NCBI GenBank assembly: GCA_964468205.1
Contig: CAYXVG010000023.1
Span: forward strand, 35,308-99,307
Direction of reading: 5' to 3'
DNA: 64,000 bases
Source of the DNA: CAWELS01 sp964468205
Lineage (GTDB): Bacteria; Acidobacteriota; Terriglobia; Bryobacterales; Bryobacteraceae
Shown here: positions 56,217-64,000 of the stretch, one piece after another
Position numbering within the stretch: the first letter of the stretch is position 1
How the letters are laid out: each line of letters opens with the position of its first letter
The notes under the pieces: model-generated
Databases searched by the model: none
Told to the model about the DNA's origin: nothing
Seen by the model: the letters and a program-made list of their open reading frames with translations, nothing else
Made by a program: the position numbers and the translations under genes

Positions 56217-56943
56217 CTTAGCATCGGGTCTGCTCGCGGCCCTCCGGCCGGCAGCCGCCGCGGATCCGCCGGCGGACCTCGCGAGGCGGGTGGCCGAGCG
56301 CGAGGCGGCTCACGCCGAGGCCCGGCTCAACTACACGTACAGGCAGACCGTGCAGGTGCAGGATTTCAGCCGCCGGGGCCGCCCGGGCGGGCTCTACGAA
56401 GAGGTCCGCGATATCGTTTTTTCACCCGAGGCGGGCCGCGGTGAGCGGTTTGTCAAGGGGCCGTTCAATTCCCTGAAGTTTCTGAAGCTCACCGACGAGG
56501 ACTTCGAGGACATCCGCGAGGTCCAGCCGTTCCTGTTCACGGCCGACCAGCTTTGGGCCTACGAGACGCGCTACCGGGGCGTCGACGTGATTGAGGGGGT
56601 TGGGTACTACCTCCTCGAAGTGCGTCCCCGGCAAGTCTTCCACGGCCTGCGCTACTTCGACGGGATGCTGTGGATCGATCCCGACGACCTATCGGTGGCG
56701 CGGAGCGCCGGCAAGGCCGTGCCTTCCATCGTCGGGAGCGAATCCGAGAACGTTTTCCCGAGCTTCACCACGATCCGGCAGAAGATCGATGGGGAGCACT
56801 GGTTTCCGGTGCACACTCACGCCGATGACCTGCTGCCGTTCCGCACCGGCCCCGTCCGGATGCGGATGACGATCAAGTATTCAGACTATCGCCGGTTTGA
56901 GGTGGAGTCGACGGTGACGTTTGAGGAGACTCCACGGCGGTAG
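56158..56943 (+). CDS. Exported hypothetical protein, LolA-like fold suspected
   Basis: A protein of up to 261 residues with a signal peptide (about 12-36). The rest is a beta-rich domain with features of the LolA/LolB superfamily (NYTYRQTVQVQDF, YYLLEVRPRQ, MLWIDPDDLSVARSAG, MRMTIKYSDYRRFEVEST). The start codon at 56158 would overlap the divergent CPBP gene by 59 bases; a GTG at 56188 shortens this. Its end overlaps the convergent penicillin-binding protein gene by 71 bases. Many such genes occur in Acidobacteriota with no known role. Confidence 0.7.
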   Translation: MAPAIHTNTSVIRKHCIGFILASGLLAALRPAAAADPPADLARRVAEREAAHAEARLNYTYRQTVQVQDFSRRGRPGGLYEEVRDIVFSPEAGRGERFVKGPFNSLKFLKLTDEDFEDIREVQPFLFTADQLWAYETRYRGVDVIEGVGYYLLEVRPRQVFHGLRYFDGMLWIDPDDLSVARSAGKAVPSIVGSESENVFPSFTTIRQKIDGEHWFPVHTHADDLLPFRTGPVRMRMTIKYSDYRRFEVESTVTFEETPRR

Positions 56944-59900
56944 CCGGCTCAAGGGGCATTTCGTGATTCACGGGTTCCCGTGGTTCGGGCGGTTTCGGGA
57001 GGGGCCGGCTGCCGACGGCGGCGGCGAGATCGGGTGGTGTCCGTTCTTCCAACATGGCCGCGAAGACGGGAGTCAGCTCCCGGAAGATCTGCACCGGAAG
57101 GGAACTGGTGAAGCCGTATTCGGCGGCCGCTTCGCCCGGCACAAAGGCAGTCACCGTGCCGAAGAAGCGGTCGTCGATCAGGAAGACGAAGGTGGCGGTG
57201 CGGTTGATGACGCGGGAGGCGATCACCTTGCCGCCGGGTCCGTACATCTCGTAGCGATTGTCGCCGGTGCCGGTTTTTCCGCCGACCGGCACGACGGCGC
57301 CATCGTCGAGCCGGAGAGAGTTACGCGCCCGCACTGCCGTGCCGTGCTCGACAACGCCGATCAGTTCGCCGCGAACCAGCCGGGCGACCGCGGCGGGCAT
57401 CACCCTTTCGCCGGGGGCCGGTTGATGAACGAGGTTTGTTTCGAACGGGGTGTCCTGGGCCAGGTGAACCCGCTGCATGCGGATCCCGGGGTAGTGGACG
57501 CCGTCATTGACGAGGATGCCGATCAAGTCAGCCAGGGCGGCCGGGGTGTCGCCGGAGCTGCCGAGCGCGGTGGCGAGCGACGGGACGAGCCAGCGGAAGG
57601 GGTAGCCGAGCTTGCTCCATTCGGCGTGGAGCGCGCGGAAGGCGTCGACTTCGAGCATGATGCGGATGGCGCGGTCCTGCGCTTTCCGGGCGCGGCTCTT
57701 GAAGAGCCAGTTATAGGAGATCTGGCAATAGGGCCGGCTGGCCCGGAAGATTTCCCCGAGCTCCGCCGCCGGGTGCTCGGCCTTGTATTGCAGGAGCCAG
57801 AGCTCGAGGGGGTGGACGCCGGCGATATACGCCCGGTCGACCAGGCCGTAAGCGCCCGGCGCGAACTCGTCATAGAGGCTGTCGATCAACTGGTCGGAGA
57901 GATTCGGATCGAGCATGTTGCCGATGATGTAGGCGGCGAAGAGGTTGACGCTATCCGAAGGCCGGACCGAGCGATAGATGGCCGCGAGACGGCGTGGCGT
58001 CTTTCGTGTTTCGGAGGCGAGCTTCGTGAGAGCCTCGTCCGTTTTGAGGCCCTGATATTTCTGGAAGTAAGCGGTCAGGAATTGGCGGCCTTCCCGCTCC
58101 GCGAAGCGGCTGAGGTATTCGGGCCGCGCTGGATGGCCGGGGTTTGCGAGGAGGTCCGGATCGACACCCGGGAGACGGTAGGCGCGGTAGTTGACGAGGT
58201 CGCGCATGAGGCGGATGAAGGTCAGGTTGACGGAGCGCCGGAGAGCCTCGCGGACGGATACGGAGCGGTTATTGTCCTTGGCATCAAAGTTCGAGAAGCG
58301 GTGCAACCCGCCACCGGTGAAGAAGGACGCGGCCGGGCTGGCCGAGTAGCGCCGCTGGATGGCGGCCTCGATCATCGTTTCGAGGGTGGTTTCCCCGGCG
58401 AGTTCGAAGTAGCGGAGCGCCCACCGGGTGAGGCGGTCTTCGGGGGCGGTGACCACGGCGGCCCGTTCCTCCGGCGTCATGGCGGACAGGCGTGTGTGGA
58501 GTTCCGTGATCGCATTGAGGTAAGAGATCAGAGTCCGCAGTTTCGCCGTGGAGCCAAGTTCGAGCTTGGTACCCTCGCTGATGTTCAGAGGCTGGTCGAG
58601 GTTGTCGGCCTGGATGCGGAGGTAGTTGGCGCCCTCGCCGCGCTCGTAGGCGGTGACGCTGTAGATGACCCCGGCGGGGTCACCCAGGGCGAGGAGGCGG
58701 TGCTGTTTGAGCTGGGCGCGGCCGGCGAATTCCGGATCACGGATCTGATCAAGGAACTCGAAGACGCGGCGCTGGGCGGCGGCGTCGAGGGTGCTTTCGA
58801 CGCTCAGGTCGAGGCGGTCCAGCTCATAGACGGAGTTGAGGCGCAGGGTCTTGAGCAGTTCGACCCGCACACCGTCGGTCGCCTTGCGCTCGGCGAAGGC
58901 GCTTCGCGCGCCGGCCGCGACTTTTCCCTGGAAGCGCAGGCGGGACCGGAGAGCGGCGTCCCGCACTTCGGGCGGGATCACGCCGGCCGCGGCGAGGAGC
59001 TTCAGGTAACCGTTGACGCGGGCGTCGAGGTCTTCGCGGTGATGCGCGAGAAACGCGGTTGGCTTCTTGATCGCGAGCAGCAGCGAGAGAACCTGGCGGT
59101 AGGTTTCGGCAAACTCCTGAATATTTTCGCCGGGCCCAGCGGCGAGGCGGCGGTTGACCTCATCGAAATCCGCGCCGAACCAGGCCCAGAGCCCGTCGCC
59201 GAGGCCGAGGACTTCGCCGTAGCCCGGCGCGGCGGCGAGCGGAATCGAGTTGAGATAGTCCACGATGATTTTCCGCCGGGCCGCGGCAGTTTCCCGGCCG
59301 CCGGAGTAGACTCGCAACGAGGCCGAGATCATTTGGCGGAGTTTTTCGGCGGGGTCGCTGGTCTGGCCGCCGGGCGAGTGCCGCATTTTCTCGAGTTGCG
59401 TCGCCAGGGTGCTACCGCCGGCGATGCCGGTCTGAAGTCCGACGTGGCTCAACGAGTAGCCAAAGGCCGCGCTTGCCAGCCGGTTCCATTCGATGGCGGG
59501 GTTCTTGAAGGGGTGCTCGGATTCGAGGGCCTCCCGGTTTTCGATGAAGAGCAGGCTGGCGACGGTCACCGGCGGCACCGATTCGAAGTCCGGGTAGATC
59601 CGTTCGGGGTGGGCCGCCCGGTGCAGGAAGGCTCCGTGACGATCCATTATATGGAGACCGGTGGCGGTCTTTTCGTCGTAGATGGGAAAGAGGCCCCGGT
59701 CAAGCAGCGCACCGAGCGCGGGCGAGACACGTCCCTGCGATTCGATGGCGAAGCCGGTCTCGCGGAGGCGATCGATGTGATCGCTCAAGGCGGAGTGGCC
59801 AAGCCGGAGGTCGTAAGGGCCGGAGTGCGGGTGCCGGAATTCGGGGGCGGGACCGGGTTCGACGGAGAAGTGGAGCGAGCGCGCCCACGCCGAGAAGAGG

Positions 59901-60061
59901 CGGGACTGCAGCCAGGAGGTTTGCAATTCGAGCAGACCGAGCATACCGCCAACTACAAGAACGAGGGCGGCGAGGGCGAAACGCGGAGAAGCCGGCGGCA
60001 CCGCCGCCGACCGCGTTCTTTCCCGGGCGGTGGCCCGGGGCCGGCCTGTGTGCAGCAGCAT
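56873..60061 (-). CDS. Class A penicillin-binding protein (glycosyltransferase 51 plus transpeptidase)
   Basis: A bifunctional peptidoglycan synthase of 1,062 residues, longer than typical PBP1A. One membrane helix (about 25-47) anchors it. The GT51 domain (about 140-340) includes LLFIENREALES with the catalytic glutamate, then GIAGGSTLATQLEKMRHSP. The transpeptidase part has the serine motif LGSTAKLRTL (S-x-x-K), RSVNLTF (S-x-N) and GGKTGTGD (K-T-G). Insertions between the motifs account for the length. The tail is proline- and threonine-rich. The ATG at 60061 has AGGAGA in front; the frame is open to 60106. It is a single gene downstream of groEL. Confidence 0.9.
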   Translation of the reverse strand: MLLHTGRPRATARERTRSAAVPPASPRFALAALVLVVGGMLGLLELQTSWLQSRLFSAWARSLHFSVEPGPAPEFRHPHSGPYDLRLGHSALSDHIDRLRETGFAIESQGRVSPALGALLDRGLFPIYDEKTATGLHIMDRHGAFLHRAAHPERIYPDFESVPPVTVASLLFIENREALESEHPFKNPAIEWNRLASAAFGYSLSHVGLQTGIAGGSTLATQLEKMRHSPGGQTSDPAEKLRQMISASLRVYSGGRETAAARRKIIVDYLNSIPLAAAPGYGEVLGLGDGLWAWFGADFDEVNRRLAAGPGENIQEFAETYRQVLSLLLAIKKPTAFLAHHREDLDARVNGYLKLLAAAGVIPPEVRDAALRSRLRFQGKVAAGARSAFAERKATDGVRVELLKTLRLNSVYELDRLDLSVESTLDAAAQRRVFEFLDQIRDPEFAGRAQLKQHRLLALGDPAGVIYSVTAYERGEGANYLRIQADNLDQPLNISEGTKLELGSTAKLRTLISYLNAITELHTRLSAMTPEERAAVVTAPEDRLTRWALRYFELAGETTLETMIEAAIQRRYSASPAASFFTGGGLHRFSNFDAKDNNRSVSVREALRRSVNLTFIRLMRDLVNYRAYRLPGVDPDLLANPGHPARPEYLSRFAEREGRQFLTAYFQKYQGLKTDEALTKLASETRKTPRRLAAIYRSVRPSDSVNLFAAYIIGNMLDPNLSDQLIDSLYDEFAPGAYGLVDRAYIAGVHPLELWLLQYKAEHPAAELGEIFRASRPYCQISYNWLFKSRARKAQDRAIRIMLEVDAFRALHAEWSKLGYPFRWLVPSLATALGSSGDTPAALADLIGILVNDGVHYPGIRMQRVHLAQDTPFETNLVHQPAPGERVMPAAVARLVRGELIGVVEHGTAVRARNSLRLDDGAVVPVGGKTGTGDNRYEMYGPGGKVIASRVINRTATFVFLIDDRFFGTVTAFVPGEAAAEYGFTSSLPVQIFRELTPVFAAMLEERTPPDLAAAVGSRPLPKPPEPREPVNHEMPLEPATAVESPQTSPSTPPQTGDSLNT

Positions 60062-60192
60062 TCTCTTCTCCTCGCGGCGGTTTAGGCCGCGGAAAAGCAC
60101 CTCCATTCAAGTAGACGCACGGCAGAACCCGCTTGGGTTCAGGATAACGTCTAAACCTAACCGTTGTCACCGTTTGGAAGCGTGAAAAAGAA

Positions 60193-60254
60193 ACGGGGAC
60201 CTGCGCTTCCGGTTACCGGCGGGTGGGCCGGAACCGGGAAGCGCCGGTCCCCGT
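60193..60254. terminator. Long GGGGAC hairpin downstream of groEL
   Basis: ACGGGGACC (60193-60201) pairs with GGTCCCCGT (60246-60254). Inside, GCGCTTCCGGTT pairs with AACCGGGAAGCGC with one bulged base. The total stem is about 20 bp. It begins 25 bases after the groEL stop and probably ends that transcript. The outer stem resembles that at 23354-23394, so it may belong to a dispersed repeat family. Confidence 0.5.
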
Positions 60255-60279
60255 AATCAGTGAACTGCCGCGGTTGCGG

Positions 60280-61908
<1,629 letters not shown>

Positions 61909-61945
61909 GGATGTAACTCCTGTGTCTCTTTAAATTCCGTCTGAC

Positions 61946-62239
61946 TTAGTCTTCCAGTACGGCCAGAATCTCGTCCTCACGCATAATGAGGCACTCTTCG
62001 CCGTCGATCTTGATCTCATTTCCGGAATACTTTCCGAAGAGGACCTTGTCGCCAGCTTTCACGTCGAGCGGACTAATCTTGCCCTCGTCATTCTTTTTTC
62101 CGGCGCCAACGGCAACCACTTCACCCTTCTGCGGCTTCTCTTTAGCCGAATCGGGGATAAAGAGGCCGGCCGAGGTCTTCTCTTCCTCGCCTTCGAGGCG
62201 CTTGACCACTACTCGGTCATGGAGTGGACGAATCTTCAT
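61946..62239 (-). CDS. groS: Co-chaperonin GroES
   Basis: The 97-residue lid of the chaperonin. It has the family start MKIRPLHDRVVVKRLEGEEE, the mobile loop KTSAGLFIPDSAKEKPQ and GEVVAVGAGKK, and a C-terminal roof strand VLFGKYSGNEIKIDGEECL. GGAGGG lies before the ATG. It is the first gene of the groES-groEL operon, regulated by the CIRCE-like site about 90 bases upstream. Confidence 0.97.
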   Translation of the reverse strand: MKIRPLHDRVVVKRLEGEEEKTSAGLFIPDSAKEKPQKGEVVAVGAGKKNDEGKISPLDVKAGDKVLFGKYSGNEIKIDGEECLIMREDEILAVLED

Positions 62240-62329
62240 TTCGCTTATACCCTCCAGGTATCTTCTATCTTGAGCGTTTCTCTATCAGATTGGGCTGTTG
62301 AGGAATTACGTCAGCCCCGTCCAATACTA

Positions 62330-62358
62330 TTAGCACACTCCGGGGAGGAGTGACAAGA
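62330..62358 (-). promoter_or_regulatory. CIRCE-like operator and groESL promoter
   Basis: TTAGCACAC (62330) and GAGTGACAA (62348) are separated by nine bases, matching the HrcA operator TTAGCACTC-N9-GAGTGCTAA with three mismatches in total. On the minus strand TTGTCA (62353-62358) could be a -35 with TAATAG as -10, which would place the operator inside the promoter. Confidence 0.65.
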
Positions 62359-62389
62359 GTTTCTTTTATCTTATTGAAGGAGAGCATGG

Positions 62390-63940
62390 TTACAAGGCGG
62401 TGAAATCGGCGGGGTCAGGCACATTTGAACACGAATAAGCGCGGATTCGTGGGGCGTGCGGGGGTGGCGAGCCGGCCGGGCCGGCGTTGGCGGGGTTGGA
62501 TGCGAGGGGAGGAGAAGGATTTTGAGCCGCGGAAGAACGCGGATTTTGGAGGTGCGGGGGTGGAGAGCCGGCCGGGCCGGCGGCGGCGGCGCGGGCGCGA
62601 GGGGGTGAAGGGGCGTTTTGGGGCGCGGAGGGAGGTGGCGGAGCGGCGGTTGGAGCGGGGGGCGGCGGAGTGGATGGTATTTGAGAGTTTGGAGAAGTAG
62701 GTGGGTTTTCAATGGGTTGGAGGAACGCATTTTTGACAAGTTCCTCGGTGAGGGGGAGCGTGGGGGCGGCGGCGAGGCACCAGCGGGCGAGGTCGCGGAA
62801 GCCGGGGATGGCGGGGAGGGGGAGTTGCTCGAAGTTGGCGAGGGAGTAGTGGGTGGCGGCGTAGAGGTAGCCGAGGAGTTGGGGGATGTCGTCGGAGACG
62901 GCGCTCCAGAAGTCGACTTCGGAGAGGGCGGCTTCGGGATCGGCGTCGATGTCGAGGGGTTGGATGCGGGCGGTGAGGCAGAAGGGGGCGAGGTTGGGGT
63001 CGGCGATGGCGGGGCGGTCGGGGCGGGCGCGTTGGAGGGTGAGGATGATGGAGCGGCGGAGGCGGTTGGCGAGGCGGCAGAGGGTTTGGGCGCGCTTGGG
63101 GCTGATGCGCTGGAGGGCTGGGAAGACGAGGACGTGGTTTTCCTCGGCGGCGCGGCGGATTTGGGAGTCGTTGTTGGGGAAGTCGTTTTCGACGCGGTCG
63201 CGGGGGTCGGTGAGGTCGCGGAGGATGCGGGCGGCTTGGAAGGATTCCTGTTCGGGGCCGTCGAGGACGAGGACGGGTTTGGGTCCGTTGGGGCAGAGGG
63301 TGGAGTGGAGCCAGATGAGGATGCGGTGCCAGTCGGTGTCGGAGGCGGGGCGGAGGCGGCGGCGGAGGCGCGCGAGGAGGGGTTCGGGTTCGGGGGCGTG
63401 TTTGGGGTCGGGGAGGCCTAAAGTGCCGGCGGGGCGTCGCCAGTGGAATTCGTCGCCGTCGATGAAGTTGACGGAGGTGCGGGTGATTTCGAGGGCCTGC
63501 CGGGAGCGGTTGTCGAGGTCGATGGTGATGGATTGGATGTCGAGGACGGGTCCGACGGGGAGGCCGTGGAAGAGGACGCGGTGGTAGGCGGGGAAGACGG
63601 GCGCGGGTTGTGCGTAGCGGGCGCGGGATTCGATTTCGTTGATGGCGCGGAGGAGGTTGTGGTGCTTGGGCTGGGCGCCGAAGCGGGTGTGGAAGTCCTG
63701 TTGGAGCCACTGGCGGAGGCGGGGCGAGCGGAGGGGTAGGACGCGTGGTCCGGGGGTGTCGAGAGGCATGTTGATGTGGAGGACGCCCTCGGGGGTGTCG
63801 AAGTAGGCGCAGTCGCCGAGGATGGCGACGAGGCGGTGGAGTTCGGATTGGGGGCGGTTGAGGACCTCCTTGGCTCCTTTGCGGAGGAGGGGGTTCTGGG
63901 TTTCGTTGCGGAATTGGACCAGATCGTCGTGATGAGACAT
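62390..63940 (-). CDS. Primase/helicase-type ATPase relative with degenerate Walker A
   Basis: A 516-residue protein. The first 350 residues resemble the mobile-element proteins that follow a DNA primase and carry a D5/SF3-like ATPase: HRVLFHGLPVGPVLDIQSIT, TSVNFIDGDEFHWRRPAGTL, DTDWHRILIWLHSTLCPNGP, then a strand and a place for the P-loop. Active relatives have G-x-x-G-S-x-K-S/T here, but this protein reads VLVLDGPEQESFQAARIL, so ATP binding is probably lost. NHVLVFPALQRISPKRAQ replaces the Walker B-type acidic strand end. The last roughly 110 residues are proline-rich low complexity and include two copies of a GC-rich repeat. Function unknown. Confidence 0.6.
   Translation of the reverse strand: MSHHDDLVQFRNETQNPLLRKGAKEVLNRPQSELHRLVAILGDCAYFDTPEGVLHINMPLDTPGPRVLPLRSPRLRQWLQQDFHTRFGAQPKHHNLLRAINEIESRARYAQPAPVFPAYHRVLFHGLPVGPVLDIQSITIDLDNRSRQALEITRTSVNFIDGDEFHWRRPAGTLGLPDPKHAPEPEPLLARLRRRLRPASDTDWHRILIWLHSTLCPNGPKPVLVLDGPEQESFQAARILRDLTDPRDRVENDFPNNDSQIRRAAEENHVLVFPALQRISPKRAQTLCRLANRLRRSIILTLQRARPDRPAIADPNLAPFCLTARIQPLDIDADPEAALSEVDFWSAVSDDIPQLLGYLYAATHYSLANFEQLPLPAIPGFRDLARWCLAAAPTLPLTEELVKNAFLQPIENPPTSPNSQIPSTPPPPAPTAAPPPPSAPQNAPSPPRARAAAAGPAGSPPPHLQNPRSSAAQNPSPPLASNPANAGPAGSPPPHAPRIRAYSCSNVPDPADFTAL
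62456..62486. repeat. GC-rich direct repeat, copy 1
   Basis: It begins GTGCGGGGGTGGCGAGCC and ends GGCCGGGCCGGCG, 31 bases. A copy with one mismatch is at 62552-62582. Both are preceded by a CGCGGATT core about 10-14 bases upstream. Confidence 0.7.
62552..62582. repeat. GC-rich direct repeat, copy 2
   Basis: It begins GTGCGGGGGTGGAGAGCC and ends GGCCGGGCCGGCG; 30 of 31 bases match copy 1. Both copies lie in the low-complexity tail of the ATPase-like gene. Confidence 0.7.
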
Positions 63941-64000
63941 GGGTTCTCCTTACGCGGGGATTATGGCATGGGGAGGGAAGGGGAAATGGGGGGGTGTGGG

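Overview
The window looks like chromosome of a GC-rich soil or sediment Acidobacteriota, probably near Solibacter/Bryobacter. The grounds are the gene types: an Oar-like TonB receptor with a carboxypeptidase-type regulatory domain, a winged-helix transmembrane regulator, twin-arginine Gfo/Idh/MocA oxidoreductases and sulfatases, and a BlaI/BlaR1 pair whose sensor carries a TonB-type tail. This placement is inferred from gene content only. I saw no tRNA, rRNA or CRISPR array.

1-16.5 kb: a sulfatase cut by the window edge, a DUF362 protein, msrP and a HEAT-repeat alkylation-repair-like gene precede two paralogous two-gene systems of the 2-hydroxyacyl-CoA dehydratase/BcrAD-activase superfamily (4493-9899 plus; 12170-16551 minus). 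Each pair has one protein with two ASKHA activase domains fused to a DUF2229/COG3580 module, and one separate COG3581 protein. Each half supplies three conserved cysteines, as expected for a split double-cubane [8Fe-9S] enzyme with built-in ATP-driven electron injection. Substrate unknown.

17-26.9 kb: archease-rtcB (RNA ligation, ATGA-coupled), a GYD protein, a phosphoribosyltransferase, a CrtI-like flavoprotein, pncB, and a TonB-dependent receptor. 27-31.4 kb: a membrane-anchored winged-helix regulator lies between the receptor gene and a divergent Gfo/Idh-sulfatase operon. A 26-bp element (25/26 identical) sits immediately upstream of the predicted -35 of both the receptor and the Gfo/Idh promoters, in the same orientation relative to each. 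This looks like a small regulon for a sulfated or glycosidic substrate.

31.4-41.5 kb: an unknown protein, a PA2778/PA2779-like peptidase pair, another Gfo/Idh oxidoreductase, and blaI-blaR1 with an operator-like dyad. A 2,990-bp transposon (37741-40730) follows, with about 32-bp terminal inverted repeats and an 8-bp target duplication. It has a decayed IS1-type transposase and carries a HigBA-like toxin-antitoxin pair plus small unknowns.

41.5-49.1 kb: housekeeping genes (rarA, a SpoU methyltransferase, YdcF, a sugar nucleotidyltransferase, a Sua5/TsaC protein, prfB, a phosphoesterase, an AI-2E transporter). prfB contains the CTTTGAC programmed-frameshift site, so its first 24 codons are in another frame. 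A promoter-hairpin-terminator unit at 45.2-45.3 kb may be a small RNA.

49.2-64 kb: a five-gene operon encodes a YnjBCD-type ABC importer. Its last gene is a selenoprotein of the glycine/betaine reductase B family, with an in-frame UGA read as Sec (UxxC motif) and a near-perfect bacterial SECIS hairpin. Upstream are a truncated M48 peptidase, a DUF898 (YjgN) protein and a CPBP protease. Then come a large class A penicillin-binding protein, groES-groEL under a CIRCE-like operator, and a primase/helicase-type ATPase relative that has lost its Walker A motif.
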